From: Lepidonotus clava
Taxonomy: Eukaryota; Annelida; Polychaeta; Phyllodocida; Polynoidae
DNA: 64,000 nt
Assembly (NCBI GenBank): GCA_936440205.1
Contig: OW387147.1
Coordinates: 16,827,629-16,891,628 of the forward strand
Reading direction: 5' to 3'
The notes beneath the pieces were generated by a model. That model had not been told where the DNA came from, did not search any database, and saw nothing but the letters and a program-made list of their open reading frames with translations. Within the stretch, counting starts at the first letter, position 1. Every line of letters begins with the position of its first letter. Shown piece by piece: positions 1 to 12,400 of the stretch. The position numbers were made by a program, and so were the translations under genes.

Positions 1-309
1 TGAAACCCCATCGACCGTACTGTCACTTAACCACCAAATGGTGCTTTTTGAAAGGACTGTCATTATAGGTGGAGCACGGTAACTTTATATCTGGTGAGAT
101 GGGTCTGATTTATCATGAATTTACATCTTCCTAATCTAACAACTTTAACTTTAAAGAAATAGGTAGGCCCTTGGCTGATATGGGCATTATGATAATGCAA
201 TATTCCTTTAGTGTCCAGAACTTCAATCACCATAGAAGGAGCATTTTTATTTCAAATAAATCCCCATATTGTTACCAAATGGTCAATCAGAACTGAACCA
301 GAGACACAA

Positions 310-391
310 TATATAAAGCACGCGTTCCGTCAAGGACGTTTGAAGGACATAGATTCCATAGTTTCACCGAGTCCCAACCCAACAGGTTATG
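310..391 (+). promoter_or_regulatory. Candidate TATA promoter for first exon 1a
   Basis: The sequence TATATAAA lies at 310-317, about 70 bp before the ATG at 389. This fits a TATA box with transcription starting near 340-345. No other core element was identified. The assignment is inferred from spacing alone. Confidence 0.4.
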
Positions 392-456
392 GATAATAAT
401 CAGCCAGAAAATGAAGAGAAAAAGGAGAAAAAGAAAAAGCGGAAAAAGAAGAAACT
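389..456 (+). CDS. NWD1: NWD1-like gene, candidate first coding exon 1a
   Basis: It starts with ATG and encodes MDNNQPENEEK followed by a run of lysines and arginines (22 codons plus two bases, CT). It ends at a consensus donor, gtaagt. Its phase lets it join either the exon at 5840 or the exon at 15190 without a frameshift. The Lys-rich tail looks disordered and could act as a nuclear or acidic-surface binding signal. It is one of three possible starts, and transcript data would decide which are used. Confidence 0.6.
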
Positions 457-3400
457 GTAAGTGATTGGCTTATCATACATACGTATATGTTATGTCATTT
501 AGAAATCTTTTTTAATCATGTTAATAAGTAGGCCGCTGGGTATTTCATCATATTCCTCCTGGAAACGTTACTTGCGGCTCAATCTCGGCAGAGCATACTT
601 TCGGCACGCACCTAGTAGTATAATGAAAAGTGACTTTCCTACCGGAAGGAACACACGGAAAAGTCACTTTCCCGTCATGAGCAGTATATGGAAAAGTTTC
701 TTTCCAACAGGCATTACAACTTCGTTTCTCAGAGAGTGATTGTGAATGGTTAACTCTAAGTTGGATACATTACTATGATGAATAGTTCTTTAACGGTTCT
801 TAGAATAACTCACAAACCTCCCAAAATCATCTCTTATTCTTGCATGTTACCTCCAAATCCCACTGATGGACAACAGTGAGGGAGGTCAGGGGCGGATACA
901 GGATTTTTAAAACGGAGGGCGTCAGCATAAAGGCTAAGTACTAAAACTGCGTGCAATCGCGCATACGCGGAGGGCATTTTCCCCTCTTTTTATAGTTTAG
1001 GGGTCCACCAAAAAGGGGGGTCAGGACCCCCTGGACCCCCCCCCCCCCGATCCGCCCCTGAAGGTAATGCTTTGAAATTTGTATCTATGAATCTACGTGT
1101 CTACGGGTATCACATGAAAGCACATTGATACGAAGACGTAGGCCATTTTACCTGAATAGATCGGCCTATACCATTATGTCTCGGCCCAGTGGAAATCATA
1201 GCCTTTGTCATGAATTTTATTTCAAAAGCCCCCCCCCCCCTTCCCAGGACCCCACCCCATAGAGGTTATAGAATAGATAGACCTGTAGTGGAAGACAAAC
1301 ACGTATGTATGTATGAAGAAAACATTAGGCTAAATAACCGCCATCATAGTTGTTATGATTAAGCATTATAAATAACCATAGCTTCCCTCTCATGGCATAA
1401 GAGATAACTCTCATATGAGCCAAAGCAACCTAAGTCACGCATCCAGAGACCAGGCCGCCAGCGTCCATGTACGTCCTGATGAAAGCATCAATATTTAATA
1501 GTCGGAGAAAGCTTTTCTAGACGCCGGCATCAACAGGTCAGGCTTTGTGGTTTCCTTAGTCCGGCCAAACTCCAGTGTCACTCAGGCGGCATTTCCGGAT
1601 AACAAACCCCCTTTATGGACACCATGAGGCATGCAATTCGTCAACTGGTTGTTGTCTGAGAAAACAATACACAGCCCAACAATACTGAGAGATGCGATCG
1701 CATTGAAGTCGGTCGGTGGTGTTCGGGGGGCTGCCGGTGTGATTGCAGGAGGCTCAGGAGAATTTCGCCTAGAAATGGTTTAATGTATAATTTAGAGGAA
1801 CAGGAGGAAGAAGCTGAGAGGGGACGCCGTCTGGGGACCACTCAGTGCCGCAGAGGTAGGCTGACGTTGTGTCTGCTTTGAGATTACCTTAACATGATAG
1901 TCTAGCATGCCCTGGTGGTTTTACATACAGTCAGGTTTACCTTAACTTATACCAGCAGGTACAGAATGACCTATAGATCTATACTGACTGTCAACATTCA
2001 TCTGAATGCTGTTGACACAATATTGAATAAGCCTGTATAGGCCTACGTATAAAAGTTGACATTCAAAAGCCCCAATGTGAATCTACAAAAGGCCTATTAT
2101 TTAGATCTATTGTCTGGATTAGAATGAAATAAAACACATAAAGCAATCGTAATAACTCAAGTATAATATTCAAGCAGCTTCATATTGTTATCCCTGTTGT
2201 TCACAAACGGAAGAATTATCATGTTTATTTTGATTATGTGCCCTGCTAAAAAAAACTGTTGGCAATCTTCTGTACGACCTTTTTTTAGTTATAAAATAGC
2301 TACGTTTATTCAAAGAGATTTACAGAGTTCTTTCCCGTGGGTGGTCGTCATGGAGATAGACAGGATGAACAAACTCATGTGGTAGAAGTAGAGTTTTTTT
2401 GTGTTTTTTTTTTTTGGGGGGGGGGGGGGGAGGAGATTTGGAAAAAGAAATGAGGTATTCTGAGGTACCTTAGTGACCTGTAGGGACAACAATGTTTTTT
2501 TCTAATATTTTCAATTTGCATATATATATATACATATATATATATATCCTTTCTTCTAGGGAATAGGAGTGGGAATGTATTTGGGTAGGGAGGGGTTCCC
2601 CTTTCCATGTAGGGGTACACTGCTTGCTGTGAGATCAGGTTCCACAGAGCTAGCATATGACGTGATTTCAACAATGCTCCAAGGTTGATATTAGGTTGAG
2701 ACGTCAGGTAACCAAACTACAACCTAAATTCAATCATGGTTAAAATGCTGATGTTGTTTTTATGGACGGCCCCATGGCGGGGAGGGGAAGCAAAGGGGAA
2801 GCAGAGGGGAAAGAAAGACCCAAGAGGGGATAAAAAGGGACGGGGAGGCTAGACACTTGACCGGGAGGGGACCCACAGGGCCGGGAGGGAAAAGAAAGAC
2901 CTGGGAGGGGAAAGAAAGGGCAGGGAGGGGAAAGAAATAAATGGGGGTGGATACACAGGGCCAGGAGGGGAAAGCAATGACCAGAGAGGGGGGATGGGAG
3001 GGGGCACACAGGGCCGGGAATGGGCCCATAGTTCAGGGAGGGGATCCACAGTGTCAGGAGGGGAAAGAAAGGGCCGGGAGGCGCCACACAGGGTCGGGGG
3101 GGGGGGAGGGAGAAAGGGCCGGAAGGGAAAAGAAAGGGACAGGAGGGGAAAGAGAGGGCCGGGAGGCACATCTTTCTCTTGTCTTCGTCCCCCTCCCTTC
3201 CTCCCTTTTATCTTTTCCTTTTTTTCCTTGTGAGGGGTGGGGGGTGGGGGTGCCAATGCCCTTCCGCCCCGCCCCCCCACTGGATCTGCCAATGGAAGTA
3301 CTGAGCCTCTTGACAAAGGCTTAGTAGGAAGCACTCGTCCATGACCATTTGGGGCTGAAAAAATACTATTGCATAACGCTGATAAAGCCTTTGTAGGCGT

Positions 3401-6400
3401 TCTGATTGATTAGAAACTTTTTATATAAAGAATAATGTTATGAAATATAAGGCCTTCCCGTGCATAAAAGAATCTAAAAACATATTCTGAAGTTTGATTT
3501 ACATCTAAATGATTTGACAAATATCTACAATTTTAAAGCAGTACATCCTATTCATGAAAATGCTCTGAACCGTCCAGGCCAACAGGGCGGTTCAGCTTAC
3601 ATGGACCGAGACCTGAGATTTCTTCTTCCCTTTAAAGCCTATATTCAAATGAAACTTTCGGCTTGTGCCTTTAACATAATTAGGATTAAGATTAGTATAA
3701 TGATTATAGACATACATGGAAAATAATCCTTTAACTTTAGATTACCTAGAGTAGAAACTCTAGTAATAGCTCTGACATGTTTAGCCTTGCCATATCTTGT
3801 GAATCCTTTTATTGCCCCATTAGATTGATTACCTAGTCCCAGTATAGAGAGGTGCTCAATATGGGGTGTCAAAAGAGGTCTACCGCCACCTTGCATACCA
3901 ATAGGACACTGAAGACTCCCCCTCCCTATGACCTTCATTTCCTTTTGACATACTTTTGCCATGGGTGAATCCGTGGCTTGATTAAGGCCTCTTTTTATCT
4001 CTCATGTCAAACGATCCCTCTTTCAGGTTATTTTGCAATGACATCATTAATTAATTTTCTTTATGTGACAGATTGAATCGCTATTTGCAGGGACGCTAAT
4101 CATAATAGACACTGATTAACTTAGTTACAAAAATATAACCACATTATTAATTATCCACTTAACTGCTCCAATATCTAACATTTCCCCTGCCCCACTTCCT
4201 ATTCCTATCTTCTCTTTATCTGTTAATCACAACCTGGGGTGATACAGGTTCAATGGAGTCAAATGCATTACTGAGATGAGGAGGGTGATAGCCAAAGTGT
4301 TATCATCCTTTAGGGTGATACAAGAAAGCAGTTCTGGCAGCAGAAGAATAGGTCAACTGGTTCAGTTAATCTAAGCTTTAACATTTCAATATTGTGCCAG
4401 GGGATAAAAATGATGAAACTAACAAAATGTGTGGGGGTCTTCGATGGGTTTATCAACCTTTGTTGTGCAGGGATATCAGCCTTTGGACGGCCTGGAATCC
4501 TTCTATGCCGTCCATACCCCCTCCTTTTAGGCATCTACCCTTACTTACATTTTCAGTGGTGCACATATTGGGAATTTCTTGGGAGTCGCTCCTTTGACGT
4601 CTATTTGCAAAATGTTTGTTGAAATAAACATGATTTTATTGGTTGTGTATCAGATATTTCAGTTAGACACTAATCACCAGCCATGGAGAGTCGAACATAT
4701 TTGGAACTTCGAACTATGTTACCCGATGCAAATCAGTAAGTTTCTATCAGTGACTAGAACGCATGCAGTGTAAAACAGAAACAGATATCACAGAATAAAA
4801 AGGATTTGGCTTTGAAGATATACCACAGGATAGAGTGTGTTTAGGATGGTAGTTTATATGATAGTCAGAGTTTTTGCAATGTTTGTGTGAAAGACAGAAA
4901 CTGAAATGATGCAGGAAATCCATGATCTAGAAAATTTAATAGACACTGTCTAGTTAAAAATGATATATAGCCTAAAGGCATGACATGTTTGAATATTTTT
5001 GGTCGATATTCGTTTAATCAAACTAAATTCTGAAACAGAAAGCTATCTGTCAAAAGATAAACTACGTAGCATACATACATAAAGAGGGTGGTGGTTTAAT
5101 GGTTCTTAACGGGAAATTCTTTCCGTCCTTTATGAACTCTTCGATGGGTAAGTTTGAATAAAAAATGATTTCCTGCACCTGATACAGTTTTATTAAATTT
5201 TGAGGATAGTTGTTTCTGCATATATTTTTAGAGATGGACTGGATTCAGAGTAGAAGCAGTTCAACACGTATTACATTCAGCTATAGGGTTATGTGCACAT
5301 GTTTTGGTAGACTGGCTCTGTATTATAACCAGCCATTACCTGTAGATTTGTCACAGTTCACTCTGCTCCTCATGGCCTCTAGTGAGTGGATTGGGAACTT
5401 AGCGTGTGTTCGGCAATTTTGCTGACAGGTGGCACCTGTGTACCTTGATGGTGGGAAAAGAATGCATGTTATATAGAAATTAACTGAACCCTTCAATTAT
5501 TGATGCCTCACTCTGCAAGTCGACTATTACTGGATTGTAAGCCATTGCTAGTAGCATTTAATTGTGATTGTAAAGTTCTGCGTTGTTTTCTATTAATGAA
5601 AACAGAAAATCAATATGAACTTCACATTCTGTTATATATGATCATAATGATTATTATGTAAATATCATGATCTTTTCATCTAATTCCAAATTTCATATCT
5701 TTAACAGCTAAAATTGTGTTGGGGTTACATCACAATTTTTGTCTAAGTCAGATTAGCCAAGGTCAATATTGAACATGCTGTTTTTGGAAGTTCTTGAAAA
5801 CTATTATTTATTTATTATCGTGTTTTTTCCTAAATAAAGTGAAGAAGTTGAAAAAGAATATCGGACTCTCCATGAACTGTAAGTGGTGGAATGCAAAGTA
5901 TCAGAATAAAAAGATTCCCCATAGGTTAGTATTTAGTGTATAGAGGTACTGCATGCCAATATGTGTTTATATATAAACACATGGTAGAACAGCTAAGTGT
6001 GCTTAGTATGTATGGTAGGAAATTATTTGCAATACCATTTCCAGAAATGATTTTTTGTGAATAATTTATATCTATCCATATCACAGGAAATCCAACAATC
6101 ACATTTTACTGTAAATTACTTATATATATATATGCATAGGTTTTTTATTCATAGAAAATAAATGATATAGGAATGGAGGGGAATCAATCTGTAGTGATTC
6201 AGTGCCTGTTGATAGGAAGGATGCACTAGGTATACCTTATCGATTGGTGTTTTTTTCCCTATTCTGGCAACCTCTCGTCGCAAAAAGAAAGATCTTTATA
6301 AAGAAGCTGAAGGGGGATGAAGGGTCATAGAGGGGGTATCTAGAGGTTACGGCTAGGTGAGGGGCAGGAACCAGAAGGATCAATCTCCCAGAATTGATCC

Positions 6401-9400
6401 AAAATTGATCTTTTAAGATTGCCCCAAGGTTGTTGGCAATTGCGTTTGCCTTTTCCTTTAGGTACGTTGTAGGGAACAACCAAAGGGAAGCCAAGGTTTA
6501 ATTTCCGTTTTAAATGCCCAGGAAAAAGCCCTAAATGCAAATATTGACTATTAACAGTTTAATTCATTTAACTCTGAAATGACAAAGATAAAAGTAAGTG
6601 GGATAAACATGCATAAAGTATTTGATATTGTATAAAAACGATATCCATCATAATTCAATCCTTACTTTCAATGCCTAATTTTACATGAGAAAACATCTAA
6701 CGCTGAAATAAAGAGTTGAAAATGTTTTCTTCGGTTAAATGAAAAACATTTTTACAAACTTACAATCGCTCATCTGATGACATGGATAAATCATACACAA
6801 TACAATGACAGGCGGATTAACTTCTCCTTATGTTGCGTTAAGAATTCATGTGACGCAATGAAACACTGATACTTCTAAGTGGGCTAAAGATAGGAACCCA
6901 CTCTTAATCTAAACAAGCTGTACCAGACCAAATTATTTTCACTGGGCAAGCAGAAGTTTGGCCTTTGACTCAGTCCCTTCTAAACTAGGGACTGCACCGT
7001 GCCAAGTGCAAGGAGACTCTTGAGCAACCTCCCAGGACAAGTTCTTTTGGCACACATCTTGAAGATGGCAATAGGACTTTGGCCCTAATCATCCCAGCCT
7101 AGGACGTAACGCTGCTTTTCCCAGTCTCACAACATCGAGTGTTGGGTGGGTCCAGTATTGGGAAAAACACGCTAGGCTTAGATAGTAACCTAACTGGGAT
7201 TAATTTGTCATGATATCTGTTTTATTAAGGAAAGACTTATCATAATAACATGCACTCATAATAATAACCTCTAATCTTCTTTTATGGTAAAATTATATAT
7301 GGCACTAAATGGTGATAGAATGGTGATAAACTAATTGGTCGAAAATAGTATTATATTAATGCAATTGTCATTTGGGTCTCAGTAGGAGATTAAGATAGCA
7401 ATATATCTTAACCGTTGAGAAACTTAAGTATTGTATGTCCTTTTGATACTGAGTCAATAACATGAGTACTCTCAGTAGCAGCCTCCGTGGACAATGTCAT
7501 ACGTAACAGCCAATGTGAGGTCAATTGTTACGATAAAGGCAGTGCAACGCAAGGTATGTCCTAATACAAACGTACTCAATATTGGACCTCTAGTAAAGCA
7601 AAGCTGGAATACCAACAGTAAGTGCTAGTGATTGTAATAGTGAGGTCATGGAAAATAGAACTCTTACCTTTTGCATAGTATGGAGGAGGAAAGCAAACAT
7701 AATTATACAATCATACATTCATAGGAACACATAAAAGACTAGTATTCTTACCAAGTGGTAGGACAATATACACTCTACTTGTGTTCTTTCAATATTTGTT
7801 GTTATAGTTGTTGTGCATGTCATAGTAATAATAAATCAAAAGCCAGAGAAACATTTAACTGTAACCTGTTAAAGAAGGATATTTTGTCATTTGGATCTTT
7901 AAACTCTTCTTATTGTGTGTATGGGATGTCAGAATAATAACAACCCTCAGCCTGAATGGCTTAGTCATTAATTGATTGACACCATTTCGTATTCAGTACT
8001 GTTGATGTCAACCTTGTTAGATAGTTTTCCTATAGTAAAAGCTCCTTTATAACATCCACTGGGCCCTACAACACTTATTATAAGTTACAGCAGAGGAAGA
8101 TTGACCGGGATGACCGAATACGGTGGCCTCTGTCATAAAAAATTGTAGAGAAATTAAACAGAATGTTGTATTTCATAAGCCAACAATGCCCTCTTTGGTC
8201 ACTCTTAGCTACAGGAGTTCGCTTCTCCAATGGCTCTTTTACATTACCCTAACAGATTTCGCTTCTCTAATGGATCTTTTACATTACCCTAACAGATGTA
8301 TTGATGACCTAACAGCCATTTTGTCCCTTAACACATGTTGTCTTTAGGAAACATCATTTCCAAACTTCCACTACATTCCTCTATGCAGACATAAAGTATG
8401 ATGTAACTCCTTTATCATATGTATAACAAGTGGCTTTACCAGGATTCGAATCCACAACCTTTCGATTTGGAGGTGAGGGTCTTAACCACTACACCATGGA
8501 GGATGAGGCTGGGACTAAGAAATGGGGTCATGACCCAATTTGCTGGTTCCCACAGGTCCTTTTGAAAGTAGTTTAACAAAACAGCAACCAGATGGACAGG
8601 TTGATTATGGCCTATTTTGCTGGTTCTTGGTAAGACCTGAAGAAGGTTCTGTATGTAGGCAGCAACATGCGAAAGGACATCGTTTTAGAAGAAGAAGGGT
8701 AATGACAAGGGTGGATCCAGAGAGGGGGCTCTCTATTGTATACATTTCTGCTGGACACTCTAGGTTAGACAATTTTACATTACCCTTGCAGCACTCATCC
8801 CTAAATCCACCACTGAATGATATAATATATCAGAGTTCAGAATCCCTTTCTTATTAACACTACATACTGAAACATCTGAGTCATGTGTGATATTTCTCCA
8901 CCCCTGTATAATTAATCTACTAGTTCCACTGAAGCGCACCCTAAATTGCCCAATGCAATCGACCACTCTCACCACCTCACCACTTACCCGATAGGTTGTC
9001 AATACCACATTGTCAGTGTGCAATCAGGCGTGTCCTACTGCTCAGAGATAGGAAGGTGAATGCCACAACACTCAGACACGGATCTCTCCTTTTACAAGGG
9101 GTAAATTCTATAACAGTCGCCTTAGGAGTGCATTCAGCCATGTCTATAGCTTATAAATTATAATATTAGATCTATGGCGTGTATCATAAAAAAATGTCCT
9201 TTAATGCAGAGATTTCTCTCAAATAGAAATGTAGCAGTTATATCAAAAATGGTGTTTCATAAGAAAAACTTCAATTAGGGGCCCAAAACATTCATTAGAG
9301 TAAACTCAAAGATTCATTAGGGAAGCATATTCCTGTGGATAACAACAACAGGGCTTTAATAGCTTATGAAATGCAGACATCGTTAACTACTCCGTAATTC

Positions 9401-12400
9401 CTTGCTAACCAGGATGCGTATGCATATGCAATTAATGTCCAATTGCATAAGTCAAAAGCCTATTTATATTCAAGCGTATACAACCAACTTGATGTATGTA
9501 TAAGAGCCCAAATATACAATCAAATGGTATAGGTATAAATGAGGTGTCATTGAACTCTGAATTTCAAGCTATGTATACAGGGCCTACTATTAAGATTTGT
9601 AGCTTACATAGAGCTTATCAAATGCTTATATCATCTATAGATACCGACTTACATTATAATTATGTATCCCTAGGTAATGCTGCCACAGCATAATATATAG
9701 ACAATGAATGCTATACGATTAGGAAAAGTCGGCCAATTGCCTACTTTCTGTTTCCCCTTTACAAAGACTTCTTTTTCTAAGGTTTATATATCAATCAAAG
9801 AGTTCAATAAGTAGTTAGTTATAACGGTCGTCTTTTGACTTTTGGATTTTAGACTTATAATCATGTTGACGCATTCTACCATCCAGCACATTCGTTTTGA
9901 AATCAATTTTACTTGTTTCATAACTTTTTATGAATCACATTGATTTCTTTCATTGTAATAACACACAAATTACCAATATAAAGTGGATCACTAAAATATA
10001 AAGTGGATCGCTAAAACTCCCCAATTTAAACAGGGACATCCTGATTGTTCCACATCTTTATTATAGAGGTGCATCTTCCTTTAATAGCAACTTATCTAAG
10101 TTGTTCTCTCGTAGTTTTGTTTTCCTCTGTGGCCATTCTCAGAGCAGTGATCTAGGTTTACCCAAAAAGATCAGAGAATCGTTATTGACGTTTCAGCTTT
10201 GCCTGTGATCAGTCTAGCGTACATTGGATATCTTAGCACCAGGCCCCAGAGTGGAAGTATCCCTATTTGAAGCTGGGTGAAGTGAGAAGTAAAATATCGC
10301 CCGCACGGAAGGAGTAACTTGATAGCTAAATATAGATGAAACATGCTTCCTGAAGATAGATCCTACTTTCTTATATCTAAAATAATAAGTAACTATGGAT
10401 CAGTAGGAGCTGACTTTCCAGAGGCCGCACACCTAGCTTTATATTTCACATTGGTCATTGAATCCTTAGTTAGAGCATAGACATACATCTTATATATGTC
10501 TATGGTTAGAGTAGGCCACTATGAAACGTTTTTGTTCCATAAGTTATACACATATTGACGGGGAATAACTAATGAAGTGAACACACACCTTGTGTATGGA
10601 GTGGGTGGCTTTGGGAATGAGTACAATTAATGGACCATAGGTTGGTGATTGATTGATGGTTTTTGCCATTTTTTAATTGGTAGAATGAGGGATGAATGAG
10701 TAGGTGGAGTGGGTTGGGGTGTTGAGGCATGGACAAAGAGCAAATGGAAGATATATAAGAAGTTGAATAGGAATTGCAGGAGAGAATCGAGGATAGGCAG
10801 CACTGTGTAACTAACTGATGGGGCAGGATTTTAATACCATTAGAAGTTTATCATAAGTACATATGTTTCATTTTGAGTTGGGATATTCCAATGTACATGT
10901 AGAAGCAACGTTCTACTCTCATCCCAGTGGACTTTAACAGTGTCTAATCCCAGGAAGATCTAACAATAAAATCCCAGAAGGCAACCTAAGCAACCAACGA
11001 ATGGAAGAATCTCTGAGTGGGTTCGCCTTTATGCTGTTTTCCCCTGGTATTCCGATACTCTACATATTACATATACATCCTTGTTAGAGCGGAGCGGGAC
11101 AGAGGCGGCTACCAGCCTAGTTCGCCTTAAGATTCAATAGTCATTATTCCCCCAGAAGCCAACAGCAGTCGGCTTGCCGTTTACCGCCAGAGGGGGCTGT
11201 GGCAGTGGTGGGGGCAGTAAAACAACAGGCCCGGTGTGGAGAGAGGCACTCAATCCATGAGCGCTGCCCCTTACCGGCAAGGTGTACACACAGTCACCGT
11301 GTATGATCAGAAACTCCAATTAACCAACGCCAAGCTGGCTGACCATCAAGAAATTCACAGTCCAGTTGAACATAAATACAAGCCACTGCTATAAGGAAGG
11401 TGCCTACTGGGAACCACTCAGAGGCGCGTGTGTGTTCAATTTCTTATCATGCAACAGTAAGGCTTAAAGAACACTGTGGATATTGGTAAAGAATCTGGAC
11501 AGCAATACCCACATGCTGATGGATTATAGATAGGACTCGACGTGTTTTTATCCTAAGTAAACTTGCCAGGAATATAACATTATATTTCTAGGACAGGAGG
11601 TGTGGTACTCCTGTAGGGGCTGACTTGAATATAACAACGGCCATTGTGAAAGCCCAGCCATGTGACGGGCGCCATTCATAATGTAACTCGGTGGGTGGCA
11701 GTCAGACCCAAGCACACAGCATGTAGGCAGCTATGGCCATGTGTAAACATCAACATGCTGCTCTGAGCAACTCCCCACCTGCTCACATGGAGAGGGTCAC
11801 CTAAGCTCCGCAGTCCCAGGCGACAACAGGGAGGTCATCGGGTGGAATACACCACCCTGGAGGGACACCTTTAACCTTAAGGAGGTCTGCATAGAGAGAC
11901 CATGGCCGACAAAAAGGGGTAGGCAATGAGCGCGCATTTTGATCTTATCTTTGAACATTCAATATTTGACTGACTCGTGCGGGTTGTTTATGTAGCTTGT
12001 AGCTATGCTAGTTAGATCGCATTATATTAGGTGTGAGAATTGTGATTGGTATCATAGATCCCCTAATCGTATAGATCGCATTCTTTAGTGTGAATAATCA
12101 CATAGGTATTGGACCATATAGTATAGATTTTACAATGCGTGCCCCATTTATCAACCAAAGAACCTATAGGTTGTGTATCAATTTATAGAAGGACGAGTTG
12201 TTGTAAGACAACTAAAAGATCGTCATTAGACACATGCTGAAAAACTTCAACCAGGGTACCCCAAAAAAAAAATCAGGAATAAATTATTTAAAAGACGTGC
12301 ATTAGACTTGGCAAACTTGATAAGATTTAAACGAAGCGACCAACAAATAGGATCAAAGCATTACCTTCAATCTAAATGCACCAAAGAATGTACACAATGT

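Larger units (their letters stand above)
457..4682 (+). other. Intron/upstream region of the NWD1-like gene; repeats only
   Basis: No exon is supportable here. The stretch holds a short MITE (887-1060), poly-T/poly-G runs near 2393-2430, an (AT)n microsatellite near 2519-2548 and a long purine-rich tandem repeat (2763-3170). Short open frames on both strands are by-products of the low-complexity sequence. Near 620-705 there are three loosely repeated GGAAAAGT-ACTTTCC motifs. Confidence 0.6.
5879..11901 (+). other. Intron of the NWD1-like gene; no exon recognised
   Basis: The sequence is AT-rich. It contains an (AT)n microsatellite near 6120, a 40-bp exact-period tandem duplication at 8218-8297, a tRNA-like SINE fragment (8429-8504) and a 20-bp duplication near 9975-10010. 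The block 6880-7190 is less AT-rich and may be a repeat fragment, but no family was recognised. Confidence 0.5.

Noticed and set aside
2740-3334. Several long open frames (up to about 160 codons) on both strands
   Set aside because: They arise from the purine-only minisatellite, which has few stop codons. The predicted proteins are simple Pro/Gly/Arg repeats with no splice or start support.
8429-8504. Possible functional tRNA gene on the minus strand
   Set aside because: A and B boxes are present, but acceptor and T stems do not pair, and the context is intronic repeat DNA. Called a SINE remnant.
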